From NCBI GenBank assembly GCA_932521035.1, contig OW051492.1:9858001-9922000 (forward strand): 64,000 nt of DNA, read 5' to 3'. A program made the translations under genes and the position numbers. The stretch comes from Oscheius dolichura. Taxonomy: Eukaryota > Nematoda > Chromadorea > Rhabditida > Rhabditidae. The notes under the pieces are model-generated. The model did not search any database. It worked only from the letters and a program-made list of their open reading frames with translations, and had not been told where the DNA came from. Positions 12,049 to 23,217 of this stretch are shown here, one piece after another (position 1 is the stretch's first letter; each line of letters opens with the position of its first letter).

Positions 12049-14264
12049 TCATCTTGTAAGACCTGGCCGTTTGTCTGTTATCGACGGAGCCGAAAGGAGA
12101 AGCCACATGGATCCAACAGAAATCACTACAACGAAGACAATGAGAAGAATGCGATCCAGAACCAACGATACAAATTGCCAGTCAGCTTCACACTAAAGGT
12201 AGTGTAATCTTGCCGGATACTGGTTGAACCTCTTGTTGCTTTCGTCGATCTGTTAGCGTGTTTGCTATATAGTGCACGTTTTTCTCTGCACCTTTGAGTC
12301 GTTCTCTCACATTGCCCGAATCGTGTTTTACGTCGGTCAATCTTCGAAAGCTCCGTCTAAAAGAGTTCGTTTATCATGGCTGAACAGATTACCTGTTATC
12401 ATAGCCTGCCTGCGCTTCCAAACTTCCATTTCTTACACTTCTTGATCTTGCCAGCAGTGGCAGCTCCATAAACATGCTGTTGATCGTCTTCATTGGCTTT
12501 TGCTTCTTTTTCGTGGACATTTCAATATCAAAAATTGTCTTTTGAAAATGCTTCTCCAGGATTGACATTGCGGAAAGGGCATTGATTTGCTGAAGTTGAT
12601 ATTGTGATTCTCTGGTCTCAACTGAACTTTATGGTGCTGGGCTTGCCGATGAAAGTTAGCCTGCTTGGTTCTTCTAGAGATTAGCAATACCCGACCAAAC
12701 CACTTGATCAGAATATTCCTAACCCATTGAGGCATATCCTTGGAGGTTCTATAATGAACCTGTTGCACCTAAACATCCCTCTTATCACAGTTTTGGGTTC
12801 TTTTTACTGATACAGTTGTGATAACTGAAAGAGAAACCATTAGTAACGTAAACACGAGGTACTTCAATATCAAGGGCATAACCACGCTTGTGGGAGGGAT
12901 CAACTCTGCCTGTAACTTGAATTTTTCTTTTCTAATTTGTAAATTTACCAGGAGAAGGACGAATAGAGTCAGAGCTACGTAAATAGAGATACATAGCTGG
13001 ATTTTTTGATGACTTTCACATGGTAGATAGAAAACCTAGCTTGATAGCTATTGAACTTTTCTACAAACTTGCCCAAGAGGTCAATGCAGCGATTGCTGCG
13101 CAGGGGCCGACTAAATTTACAGTGAAGAATAGTTTCTTTCTTCTTATTACTAACTTATAGGTAATGTCTATTGATCTATAAGTTTTTTTAGCATTTATAA
13201 GGTAGAGGCACGTACGGATAATCACAACAGGGATACCATTTTTCGTGTCTAGTGCCAACAACGGAGAGAAGATCCCATTCCACGGATTCTTGGTAATTTG
13301 AGAGGTCTACTCCTCTTTCAACTTTCCAGGTTTGTTCTTTTCCATTTATTTCCAGGCGAACATCGGAACCGAAAGGCTAGAAGCACATTACTTTTATTTT
13401 CCATTTATTTATTTTGAATTTCGTTTAGATTGAAACTCACATGGATTAGATTCAGTTGTGTACCCGAATATGTCCAGCTTCCAAATTTCTAAATATTTTC
13501 ACTGGACAAGCAAATTATAGACAGATTACCAATTCACATTCCTGCACATCATAAGGATACCATTCGATATCGATATTACAAAAGCTATCGTAAATTACCG
13601 GTGCTTTCCAAGTGATTCTTCCATCAAAGCTAACAATAGATTTTGTGATGGCCGAGACGGATGGACTACCATGGGCACTAAATCCAGTCGGCTGTCTAAT
13701 TGGGGCGTTTTAGATTACCAACTTGTTATAGAGAATAACGTCAGGTAGCCAAAGCATTTCTCCGGGAATATGGATTTCTCGGACGCCTTCATATTCATCA
13801 GGATTCCATTTTAGACGAGGATCTCGCCATCGCTGAACAAATTGATACAAAAAGCCGCAGTTAGACAGCAGGGCGCGCAGAAGGATTCTCCCGCACTTGT
13901 AAAATCTCGACAGCAAGGAGATCTTTATATATTAGGTTATGGCCAACTGCCGAGGCCTTACGGGTGCAGAAAATCGAGAAGAGAAGCTCACGTGATGTAG
14001 CCAGCCATTCGTCGTCAATACCTGATCCTTTTCCTGAACATCCACTAACATTCCCAAATACAATTTGAATTCTATATTTATCGTATCATTTGGATTCGAT
14101 ACCGGCCGAACTAGGCGATTATATCTGAATTTTTTAAAATTATTTTGCTATTCATAGAGTTACCGATTCAGCAAGTCTTCAAATAGGCGGTTATACGGCT
14201 GGCTTTTTCTTTGATCTTGGCGAGAAGGCAAGAAGAATAAGGAAAATAAGAATAGAGACAACAT
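12049..14264 (-). CDS. Nicotinic acetylcholine receptor, alpha-type subunit
   Basis: Pentameric ligand-gated cation channel subunit of muscle or neurons. Twelve exons: 14264-14164, 14124-13992, 13832-13723, 13677-13530, 13488-13441, 13376-13216, 13175-13073, 13035-12949, 12909-12808, 12768-12628, 12589-12437 and 12192-12049; 476 residues. It has a signal peptide ([13 protein letters not shown]), [12 protein letters not shown], and the Cys-loop [15 protein letters not shown] (13 residues between cysteines). The vicinal pair YPCC near residue 230 marks an alpha subunit. TM1 starts at [12 protein letters not shown]2 holds [16 protein letters not shown]3 ends before [14 protein letters not shown], and TM4 is in [14 protein letters not shown]. 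The intron 13036-13072 has a GC donor (GCAAGT) and is needed to restore TM1. The loop exons 10-11 use a 38-base intron that is the least certain junction. The intron 13833-13991 carries a hairpin element. Confidence 0.92.
13893..13968. repeat. Hairpin element (copy 1), in nAChR intron
   Basis: Arms GCACTTGTAAAATCTCGACAG and CTGCCGAGGCCTTACGGGTGC face each other. It lies wholly inside the second intron of the receptor gene and is the most diverged full copy. Confidence 0.75.
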
Positions 14265-15318
14265 AAACAGATGGCTAGGTAAACGAAGAGGGGAAGAAGA
14301 AGAGATGGGCAATTAGGTTTGAAGAGGGGGATTGCGGCGGATTGGAAGGGTGTTCCTGAAGGGGAAGAGGGAGAGAGGAATCTGACTGTGTAGAATACAT
14401 TAGATATTCGAAATAAAATATAAAATAGGATTATTCGATCGGCGGATTCCAGGCAGTGGCAGCAGGGCTTTATTTTTTATATTAGATTTGGTGCAAATGA
14501 AAATTTCGAACGAAACGTATAGCCAATATTGTGAATGCCATCCTCGCCTCTTTTTCTTTTTTTTACACGAGCATGTTATCAAAAGGTAAAAATTCTTTTT
14601 AAAAATTCTTTTTTTTTTTGGTTTTAGAGATCCTTTTTTTTTGGTTTTAGAGATCCTTCTAATATTATTCGTCATTCTTTTCTGTAATATCACCCCGGGC
14701 CGCTAGTAAAGTAAAACTAACATTTCCTGTTTTTCCCGTACTTCTCTACTTCCAAATATTTCTCTTCTTATTTTCTACAGCTTTTTCTTCTTCTCTTACG
14801 GCGTGAGTCCTACTTGCAAAGGAACTCTTGCAGCTGTAATAGAGGTCAAATCATTATTTCGTCATATTATAATAAGTGATCAGAAAATTGACTGATTTTC
14901 GTGATTTCTCATTATTTTTCTACTTTCTCATTTGTTCTATAGCAACTCAGTGCTGAGAAACACAATGGAAACATCAGAATTGCATAAAAATGCATAGAAA
15001 TGAATTTTTTATATTCGGAAACAAAGTTGCGACGGGGGCGCGTTCCAGACTCTTGAAACGCCGGTGTCCGCGAGCTGTGATCGCGCGAAGCGCGGCGCGT
15101 GGTTTGACTTTACATCGGGGTAGTGCCAGCTCCGAGAAGGTAACTTTGATGCGCACAGCTTTTCAGTTGAGGTTTCGTGAAAATCTTTATTGGCCATACT
15201 TTCGAGGGTGGTCGATTACCCCTATCCCCCAATTTTCAGCGATGTAGTCCATAAAATAAAAGCAGAACGAGCATAACAAGTTTTGCAAAATGTCCGCCGT
15301 CCGCCGTGCGTCCGATTT
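14265..15318. other. Intergenic, no gene seen
   Basis: AT-rich. Around 14595-14660 there is a short tandem duplication of a T-run followed by GGTTTTAGAGATCC. 15010-15120 is locally GC-rich. No coding exon with motif or splice support was found. Confidence 0.45.
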
Positions 15319-15405
15319 TCGTGGTGTAGTGGCTAAGAGGCCGGTATTATCATTCGAGATGTCGGGGGTTCGATCCCCACTGGGGGTAACTCTTTTTGCT
15401 TTTTT
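15319..15405 (+). repeat. tRNA-like Pol III unit (copy T1)
   Basis: A box TGGCTAAGAGG (15330-15340) and B box GGTTCGATCCC (15367-15377) match tRNA internal promoters. T-runs of the form CTTTTTGCTTTTTT follow at 15391-15404. The ends do not pair into a tRNA acceptor stem, so this is a tRNA-derived SINE-like unit or pseudogene, not a working tRNA. Confidence 0.65.
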
Positions 15406-15469
15406 GTTTTGAGGTCCTATAAACTTCCAAAATATTTTTCAAGTGTTTTTCGTTGCGGGACCCGTTCGT

Positions 15470-15530
15470 GGTGGGGCCCCAATCGAAAGGTCGAGGGTTC
15501 GGTTCCCCCTTCGACCAATATTTTTTTTTC
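15470..15530 (+). repeat. tRNA-like unit (copy T2, degenerate)
   Basis: B box GGTTCGGTTCC at 15496-15506 sits in a small hairpin (GGTCGA against TTCGACC), followed by a nine-T run. No clear A box. It is about 130 bases after T1 in the same direction. Confidence 0.45.
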
Positions 15531-15740
15531 CTTTGACCTTTCCTGACAAGAGTCAGGACAAAGAAATCGATAAAATCGCGTTCCCTGCTCAATATTTCTG
15601 GCCCAAGTTTCATTTGATTCCTGATTGTTCTATTAGGGTGTCCCATAAGTAAGTGCACTATCCCAATATAATTCAACATATTATCTAATCTTTTCCAATT
15701 CTACGAAATCAAATTTATTGTTATTGCTCCCATTTTTCAG

Positions 15741-17762
15741 CAGCATGCAATACAACCAATTTACGGAGACCCCCACGGCGTTGATGCTGCAAATTATCAG
15801 AAAGGTAGGGCGTTGTAACAGATCAAAGCGAAAGTAATTCCAGTGCTATCCCATCCCGTACGTCCGTCTCCGTCGGAGCTGCCGCTTCCTTGATGAATTC
15901 TGCGAGAAGAACAGGCAGCAGTTGGGGATTTATTGTTACCAAAAGAATTCCACCCTCACTCTTGGTAACAATATCAATATGTCTAGTATCTTCACCAACG
16001 CGGTATTTTCTTATCCGTAATAATTGTTTTCCTATGCAAATTTAGGAGAGAGCGATGGTGGGAGACAGTCCTTATCTTTATATGCTTAATGGTAAAAAAT
16101 ATTACCTTGTCACTGTAACTCGAGAAAATATGATTATGACGAGGCTAGCATTATCAGGATTTGCCATTTCTCATATTGATGTGGTATGTTTAGCCTTCTG
16201 ATGCAACAATGATGAATTCGCATGCACCCGTGGACTCTCGGCAGGTGCGCTACTGAAGAAATGCCGCGTGGTATTCCAGACCGGGCAGCTGCCGAGATTT
16301 TACGGGTGCACCGAATTCTGCATCAATTCAACCAGATTCTAACTCAATTTTTTTAAGCAAAACAAAATACTTCCAAGCGACACAGAAAAATACACGCGAT
16401 TCAATGAAACAGTGGACATTTTCCTTGAGTTCTTCAGAGGATATACTACCCATATCATCTGTCTAGCTCTATACAACCTGACTATAGAACAATCTCAAAA
16501 GCTTCTAACCGCATGGACGGTGCAAAAGCTATCCATCTATCCGATTAATACAGTTCTTCGCGAATATTTGGAGCTAGACAGTGTTCGGGTAAGCCACGAT
16601 ATACGCACCAGGCCATTGTGCCCGCACTCGTAAATTCTTGGCAGAGCGGGAGAAAGGCGAGCGGCCGCGCTGAACTAACAGATGTTTCTGCTGCCGAGAT
16701 TTTATGAAGATTTGAGAGAGACTGTCGCGTCCAACTCTCGCGTTTTAGAAGATATCATTCCTTAGCTATGACTCCCTGGTAACTGCTAACATCCCTATAA
16801 AGGATTTCGTTGAGGCAGCCAGGCAAAGGGAGCAATTTTATATTTTCCATTTCTCAATGACGTCAGATGCCGCCTGGCAAGTGCTCACCGACATTTACGG
16901 GGTTTGTTTCTTTGCCCTCCAGTGATACAAAAGTGTTCAGAATTGGCAAGATGATACCGACGGGCCAGATATATTTAAAATTGAATTTAAGCTGGAGCAG
17001 AGTGACCTTATGATAGGTTTATTCCTGGATCGTAGTGAGTACATACCAAGAGGAGCTTGCTATTTGGGCTTTTTTTCAATATCTCATGGGAATTTTCCTC
17101 AAGAAAACGGCCCCGCTGATTATGTTAGTTTAGTTAAGCTATATTGTATAATACATGCATGGGCACGCCTTTATTTTGTTGAAACGGGCGTAGACAGGCA
17201 TGTCGGGCGTTTGTTGTCTCGGTCATTTCTTGGTCAATTTCAAAAATTCAAACAACACCTTGAAGAGCACGTCAAGACGAACCTAACGAGCCTGGTCGCA
17301 GCTCAAGGGCTCAAACAAACAATCTGTATCGCCGTAAACAACGTTGACTTGGTCGAGGATTAGCATTAGTAAACGTTACGTAACGTTTCCCTATCAAAGT
17401 TTGTGAGGCTACCGATTTGTGTGTCGCTGTTTGAGCTGTGACCAGGCTTGTTAGAATCGCCTTGACGTGCTCTACAAGATGGTCTTTGAATTTTTGAAAT
17501 TGTCCGTGAAACGCCCGAGATACGAGCACAAACTTCCGTTTTACGCCCCGGCGCGCCCGAAACCGAGCGTTTTGCCAATGTATAGCTACGAGAGTTGATT
17601 CTATGTGTTTCAGGTAGAAATATATCACATCTCGATCATCAAATCAACAAACGAACAACAGTGGCGACTGCTGATAACCCATATGATTTCAAAAGGATCT
17701 CGGGCATCTTTTCTGGTTCAAACTGCCTGGTCAAAGAAGGAATTGGTCCTGTTGTTGATTGA
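15741..17762 (+). CDS. Unrecognised multi-exon gene, 5' end not resolved
   Basis: Seven exons join in one frame: 15741-15811, 15844-15964, 16046-16183, 16358-16588, 16749-16901, 16941-17034 and 17614-17762 (at least 318 residues). I do not recognise the family. The middle (LEFFRGYTTHIICLALYNLT ... FVEAARQREQFY) is faintly like F-box-associated regions of nematodes, but no F-box is visible, so this is a guess. The first intron as drawn is only 32 bases and the fourth exon uses a weak TTTAAG acceptor. The last exon has a rival open frame that runs to 17922. Introns three and four each carry a hairpin element, and the last holds a long foldback repeat. The start codon must lie upstream of 15741. 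Confidence 0.5.
16224..16309. repeat. Hairpin element (copy 2), intronic
   Basis: Arms GCACCCGTGGACTCTCGGCA (16224-16243) and CTGCCGAGATTTTACGGGTGC (16289-16309). Flanks GAATTCG and CGAATTC extend the inverted repeat. Confidence 0.8.
16623..16708. repeat. Hairpin element (copy 3), intronic
   Basis: Arms CGCACTCGTAAATTCTTGGC and CTGCCGAGATTTTATGAA. It lies in the next intron of the same gene, about 310 bases after copy 2. Confidence 0.7.
17163..17600. repeat. Long foldback repeat (copy F1)
   Basis: Two arms of about 180 bases face each other. The left arm (CGGGCGTTTG ... CAATTTCAAAAATTCAAA ... GAGCACGTCAAG ... CTGGTC) is repeated in reverse on the right, around 17400-17590. It fills most of the last intron of the 15741 gene. 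Confidence 0.8.
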
Positions 17763-18774
17763 ATTTTGTGGATCTTATCGGTCAGCTGCGGCAGTTGACT
17801 TTTCCTCCCTTTATGAGAGCTTGTTAAAGTGTAAAAGTTTAGAAGAAATGAGTTGCGAGTTTCTTCTAGCGGTTCCAGTTGTTCTAATATTGGGTGTTGA
17901 TAGTCAAAATATTTTTTCCTAACTTCTCCTTGTTTTTATTGATTGTCTTCATTGTTTCAAGCCCCAAATAAAAATATTGAAGGTATTGGGGGATTTTCAA
18001 GTAATGTCAAGTGGAAAATGAGCACAATTTCTGGGCGCGTCCGGTTTTGGGCATAGACGGGAGTGTCGGGCGTTTGTGTCCGTAACTCCGATATTTTTTT
18101 GTTCAATTTCAAAAACTCAAAGACCATCTTGTAGAGAACGTCAAAACGATTCTAAGGAATCCAGTAACAGCGGCCATACAAAAAATCTGTAGCCTCAAAC
18201 TTCGACAGAATTTCGTTACTCGCGCCCGAGACTAATATCCCCGAAGTAAATGTTTGAGAGTCTGCAGATTTTCCTGTCAAGCGGGTTGAGCTATAACCTG
18301 GTTTGTTAGAATCGTCTTGATGTGCTCTCCAAGTAGGTCTTTGATTTTTTGAAATCGACCAAGAAATGGCCGAGATACGGACATAAACGCCCGGCACTAA
18401 TTGGGCTCATTTTTCACCATTTTCTTAACTTTTTTTTCCATTTTTCAATCCAGGAAACATAATTTCCAATCCCTACAATCTTTTCCACCTCTTCTTTTTG
18501 AATTTTTCCCCCCTTTGCCGAAGTAATCGCGCCCTAATTAACGCTGCTCCCTCTGCGATGTGCATTTAAGCTTTTCTCATCGGAATAACCGTTTCTTTCC
18601 ATTTTTTTTCTGTTTAATTTCTTATTTAAATACCAGAAAATAATGCTGATTAAAGTATCAGTCAGTGATTCAGTTCTCTTCTTTCGGAGGCCGCCGTTTA
18701 CCTATCTCTATGTGATAAGAGCCGAGTCCAGTCATTTTTACGACCCCCTCTGCTGCCTTTTCCAGCTGTGATCA
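17763..18774. other. Intergenic with a second foldback repeat
   Basis: Apart from the foldback copy at 18026-18400, I see only AT-rich sequence and the probable upstream region of the zinc-finger gene. No exon with support. Confidence 0.5.
18026..18400. repeat. Long foldback repeat (copy F2)
   Basis: The same family as 17163-17600: CGGGCGTTTGTGTCCGTAAC on the left and GTTAGAATCGTCTTGATGTG on the right, in inverted arrangement. The arms are diverged, with an unrelated centre. Confidence 0.75.
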
Positions 18775-21217
18775 ATGGATATTCTCTTTTCTCGATCTCT
18801 TGTAGGAAATCGGTAGGCTTTAGCTGTTTAAAGCAGAAAAAAATGGCTCAGAATCTTGTCAATAAGAATAACAGCCGACCCTGAATCAGGCTACAAGGTT
18901 TTTTCCGACTCCCACCCAGCTATCCTCTATTTCTGCTCGGATTTGAAGAATTTCGATCAGAATTTACGAAATTTAGAGGAAAAATTAAAGAAAGCCAGGT
19001 AATTTTCGACTATTTTTAATGATTTAATTTTTATAAAATTTAGTGGAGAAGTTATTGGATTGAGGATAAATGAGTCGAAAGATGACGGAGCCGAGTTATT
19101 GATTGGATTAGACGAGCTGACAACAATTTCGCTTCAGGAACCCACGAAACAACAATGGAAAAACCATTTAATCTCATTTTTTGATAGCTTCCAAGTAAAA
19201 ATACTATATTTTTTAATATATTTTCCTATTTTTAGGAGAGTACAAGTAAAATTAGAAGAGAAAAAGAGGAATTGGCGGGAAAAATGGAGAAGATGAGTAA
19301 AGAATATCAAAAGGTGGGCTAGATTAAAGATTACGCGTATTTTTTTATAAAGAAAAAACCATTTTCGGATAGAGAAATTCGTAGAAAATATTAGAGACCG
19401 GCCCGGCTTCGCCAGCGGCCCAATCCGGCTCCCTTTCAGCCCGCAACCGGAATATCTCGGTTATTTCTGCACCATCTAAAAAAAACCAATACTCCAAATG
19501 GAGGGAAGGATCTCTGCTATCCCCCAGCCAAATTTCAGCTCAATCCTATTTGTAGAAAATTCAGCGCGAGCACAATTGTGCCAAAAACGGTGAATTCTAT
19601 TGAATTTTTCAACATTTATGCTTCTCCTGAATTTTTCACACATAGGATTACGCTGTAATTTGGCGGAGAAATAGCTCAGATCCTCCTCTATACCTTGGTG
19701 TTTGGTTTATTAAAAAGGATTCAGAAATACCCGAGATATTCCGGTTGCGGCTGGGCAAATGATGTCCGAGGCGCGCGACACCGAAATCCGTCTGGAAAAT
19801 GGGGAAAATTGAGGTTTCAGGGGATTTTCTAGAATTTGTCCGTCTAAAATTAGCCTGAATGTTATTTTCTGGTAGATTTAAAGAAATCGAGTCACTTTTT
19901 TCAGGTCCAACAGGAGCTAAACTACAAGAATCGAGAAAATGAACTTCTCCGCCTCCTGATTGACAAATCCGATCCGAAAATGCCGTCCCACTGTGATTCC
20001 TGCAATTGTGACAAACCCGAGTAAGTTTTACCTCCTCTTTTTATATTTTCTAGGCTATTTTTGCCAATTTAGGCCTTTAAAAACCTTGAAAAAATCATAA
20101 AAGGCTATCAAATTTTCCATTTTGAAGGGGTTTCTGGCACAGAAAGTGCTAACTGTGGCTCTTCTCGCTGTGGCGTTGGAAAAAATCAAGAATTTCCATT
20201 TTTAGGGATGATATGCCGATGGCTGAAAGCCCCACAAACTCTCCAGCCTCTATGACCCCCTCCTCTTCGGGAATTCTCCTCTCCTCCGTTAAACAACAGC
20301 CAAATGATGAGGACTCTTCTACTCCTGACTTGGTTTCGGCTTCACAGACAAGTCAACCGGCCGCAACAGCCACAGTTACTGCAGTCGCTGTGGATAAGAA
20401 CAAATCAGAGGTAGGGCTGGTTCAGGAATTCGCGCCGCCGCGCCCATAAAACCTCGGTAGCGCGCGCTTCTTGTATTTGCTAGTCAGTGCGCGCAGCTGC
20501 CGAGATTCTACGGGTGCGGGCGCGCGGACTTTTGATTAGTTTTTCGGCCAGAACAGTCCAATTTCTCAAAATTAAAGGGTTTTTAGGAACTTCTCTGGGG
20601 AGTAGCTCAATACATTTTCTGTCAACTGTGTCCTGAACAAGCGTCAGATTTTAAAGGAATGGAAAATCATTTTATTAATGCTCATGTGGATAAGGAGAAG
20701 AGGAATTGCTCGGCCTGCCCGTCAGAGACACTGCATGACATCGCCGGCCATGTTCAGCAGCACACCAGTCGGTAAGATACCATTTTCTTTTATATTTTTG
20801 TATAATATCCATTTTAGAGTCTATGCCTGTGAATTTTGCGGGAAAAGAGGTCGAAAACACTTTTTAAAGTCCCACATTCGGACTCATACGGGAGAAAGGC
20901 CCTACAGCGTGAGTTAGCCATTTTTAAATAATTTTTGACTTCATTTTTCGTGTAGATCTCATTCTGAGGAGTATTTTGACTCGAAAAATGACTATTTTAG
21001 CCCATAGAACCCTTTAAAAATCGAGAAATTACAGTGCGAGACCTGCGGGCGGTGTTTCGCTGACGCGTCTACCCTTCGCCGCCATCGGCTGGTCCATTCC
21101 GGCGTCAAGGCTCATAGTTGTCCAATTTGTGGTATTGGAATAGCCAGGAAAGACAACGTAAAGGTGCATATTCGAAGCCACGAGAGGGAGACAGCTCCTC
21201 CGTCTGATACTTCCTGA
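18775..21217 (+). CDS. C2H2 zinc-finger protein with five fingers
   Basis: Probably a nuclear DNA- or RNA-binding regulator. Nine exons: 18775-18812, 18852-18998, 19044-19194, 19236-19313, 19905-20020, 20206-20410, 20587-20771, 20818-20908 and 21035-21217; 397 residues. The N-terminal part is helical and likely coiled coil (LRNLEEKLKKA; KIRREKEELAGKMEKM). It is followed by a Ser/Thr/Pro-rich linker (exon 6) and five C2H2 fingers from about residue 255: CQLCP..H, CSACP..H, CEFCGKRG..H with linker HTGERPYS, CETCGRCF..H, and CPICGIGI..H. The first two fingers have atypical spacing. The introns at 19314-19904 and 20411-20586 carry inverted repeats. AATAAA lies near 21420. The exact orthologue is not named. 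The first junction (39-base intron with acceptor GGCTCAG) is inferred from frame. Confidence 0.85.
19437..19754. repeat. Inverted repeat in zinc-finger gene intron
   Basis: Terminal arms GCAACCGGAATATCTCGG and CCGAGATATTCCGGTTGC, together with flanking CAGCC and GGCTG, are inverted about 320 bases apart. It looks like a palindromic miniature element. Confidence 0.7.
20441..20517. repeat. Hairpin element (copy 4), intronic
   Basis: Arms CGCCCATAAAACCTCGGTAG and CTGCCGAGATTCTACGGGTG, flanked on both sides by GCGCGC runs. It lies in the sixth intron of the zinc-finger gene. Confidence 0.75.
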
Positions 21218-21556
21218 CCTTGGCCTCCCAAAACTCCTCAGGAAGTCTTTAGCCCGCGCGCCTGCACCCGTAAAATCTCGGTAGCGCGCGCGCCATTTAG
21301 CTTCCTACCAGTGCGCGCAGCTGCCGAGATTTTACGGGTGCGGCGCGCGCCAAATTTGTTATCCTTTCTCCTCTCCTGTGATCCAAAACCTCGGGTAGTT
21401 TCTTTTTAATCAATTTGTAAATAAATCTGTGCATTTTTTACCGTATTCCTCTGTATTTAATGACGTTTTTGGAGCATTTCCACAGAATATTTTCCACTTT
21501 GCAAAACTGAAACCGATCTCTCTCCTCCTCTCAAAGCCCAACCAAAAAAGTGAGAC
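21218..21556. other. Intergenic, with hairpin copy 5
   Basis: The 340-base gap between the zinc-finger stop and the next ATG holds one hairpin element (21264-21341), the poly(A) signal near 21420, and the start region of the following gene. Confidence 0.55.
21264..21341. repeat. Hairpin element (copy 5)
   Basis: Clean copy: GCACCCGTAAAATCTCGGTA against CTGCCGAGATTTTACGGGTG, with GC-rich flanks (GCCCGCGCGC and GCGCGCGCC) that extend the pairing. Confidence 0.85.
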
Positions 21557-23217
21557 ATGTCCGACGGGGAGAAGTCAGCTGATCCGCCACCACCGGCTGC
21601 TGTGGCTATTTTAGAAGAGATGCTGTAAGAAAATATTCTGAACGGATCAAAAAAAGAGCAAAACTTTTAGAGTGACACAGGAGAAAATCTTCGAGAAGCT
21701 GACGGAATCATCGAAGTTAATCGAGACGGATGGGAAGGTTTTCGAAGAAATGGTGAGTAAAGATGAAAAAAGGGGAGCCACAGTTAGACAGCTAGACAGC
21801 AAAGGTTGTTTTCCGTGAAACTAGCCACAGTTAGACAGCCAATCTTTCCAAAAGTTCCTTTGTCGATTGGGAGCCAGTTAAACAGTTCCTCTTCCTAAGA
21901 GGATCTTTCATTCCATTGTTTAGACAGCAAAAGACGTTTTCCGAGCGCCAAAGTTAGACGACTAAACGTGTTTTTTTTTCAATTGAGCACCACAGTTAGA
22001 CAGTCTAGCGGTCTTGTAAATATCTTCTCTTCCCAAACCTTGTATTTTACCTCTTCTCCCCAAAACTTCTCGGCCTTTCCAAGGTCCCTATCTCTGATTT
22101 TTGTTCTCTTCCATCCTCCCAACCCTGCCCAATTTATCCTCTAGTCATCCTAGCTAAAGTAGTCAAGCGAAGAAGAAGAGACAGCCTCCCTCCTGCCGTC
22201 TAGCTACCGGAAGCCGTGGGAGTCCGGCGGACAAAGCAGGAGGGGGAGAGAGATGCTTAGAAGAGGATAATATTGGCTAAGTGGGCAAATAAAGAAAGAG
22301 AGAGGGCTCTGTCCCCCCTATGGAGAAGCATAAGGAGAGAGAGATACATCTTTAGCCCCCCCCCCCCCCCCCCCCCGTGCAAATTGCAGGAAACTGCCCC
22401 CAAGCGGTCATTTTTTATTCAACAGAAATCAGAAGACCCCCTAAACTCGTGGAATTCCTCCTGATCTCTGTGTTTTTCCTGGCTAAAACTTCCTGGAACC
22501 ACGTTTTAAAGGTCTAATAAAGGGGAATTCAAAGATTACGACCAGATTTTGAAGCCCAAATAAAACTAACAATCCGCCACCAATTCAGACACCCATAATT
22601 GCTTCCTTGGGTCAAAATTCACCAATTTTATCCTGCACATAAGCTGGAGCTCAAATTATAGTAGTCAAAAAAGGGAAAACACGAGAAAAGGGCAGGGATT
22701 ATTGCAAAACGGCAGCTGGCGAGTATTTTCCCCTTTCCTGGAGCTGTCAAACGGTTAGTGGTCTTTCTACTGCAGATTTTTTGACACCTGGACATTCAGG
22801 GGACTAAAAACTAGCTTGTGCAGCCCTGAGGACAAAAAAATTCCATAGAATACAGTACAAAAACGGGATTTCAGTCGAAAATTGTGGTAAAATCCTGTTT
22901 CTTTGATGAAATCGCGGTCTTGAGGCCGTCGGATCCCTTTATGAGCATGCGCTGTACTTACAGCTGGGCCTGGAGTTGACATTTCTCTTTGAAAGAAACC
23001 TCTAGATGTTCGATCTTCTCTTCACTTTTCCTCAAAAATCAGAAAAAAAAGAGAGGAAACAGCCACAATAAGACATTTGCCTAATATAGTCGTTCAGAGA
23101 GCACGAGTCAGCCACTATTCTGATTTGTTGCGTCGGATTTCGTCGGACATGGTAGAGGTCTGCGAGCGTGTTGACAGCTTGAAGAGACGACTTCAGGCTC
23201 TCGAAGCGAAGAAATGA
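21557..23217 (+). CDS. Small coiled-coil protein, possibly KxDL/BORC-like
   Basis: Three exons, 21557-21624, 21671-21752 and 23098-23217, give 89 residues. MSDGEKSADPPPPAA is followed by two helical stretches, LEEMLVTQEKIFEKLTESSK and a C-terminal DLLRRISSDMVEVCERVDSL with a short RLQALEAKK end. Size and layout resemble small lysosome-positioning (BORC/BLOC-1-related) subunits such as KXD1, but no diagnostic motif is certain. The second intron is 1345 bases, unusually long here, and contains repeats and a 21-C run, so another exon could be hidden in it. All joins keep the frame and use GTAAGA/GTGAGT donors and TTTTAG/TTCAG acceptors. Confidence 0.6.
21775..22010. repeat. Interspersed AGCCACAGTTAGACAG motif copies
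   Basis: Four or more copies of a (A)GCCACAGTTAGACAG-like unit lie within 240 bases inside the long intron. Single copies or reverse copies occur elsewhere, for example at 38357 (CTGTCTAACTGTGGCT) and 34747. Confidence 0.6.
22356..22376 (+). repeat. Poly-C run of 21 bases
   Basis: An uninterrupted homopolymer of 21 C inside the long intron. Its length may be unreliable in sequencing. Confidence 0.9.

Noticed and set aside
12193-12436. C/D snoRNA in the last receptor intron
   Set aside because: ATGATAA looks like a C box, but there is no matching D box and terminal stem.
15319-15405. Functional tRNA gene
   Set aside because: A and B boxes are good, but the 5' and 3' ends cannot form a seven-base-pair acceptor stem, and the T stem has a mismatch.
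15350-15679. Minus-strand 109-codon frame
   Set aside because: Its GSNPRH/PRPFDW style peptide is the typical false translation of tRNA-like B boxes.
17605-17922. Longer rival frame for the last exon of the 15741 gene
   Set aside because: The phase of the preceding GTGAGT donor fits the other frame, which ends at 17762. Kept as an alternative in the gene entry only.
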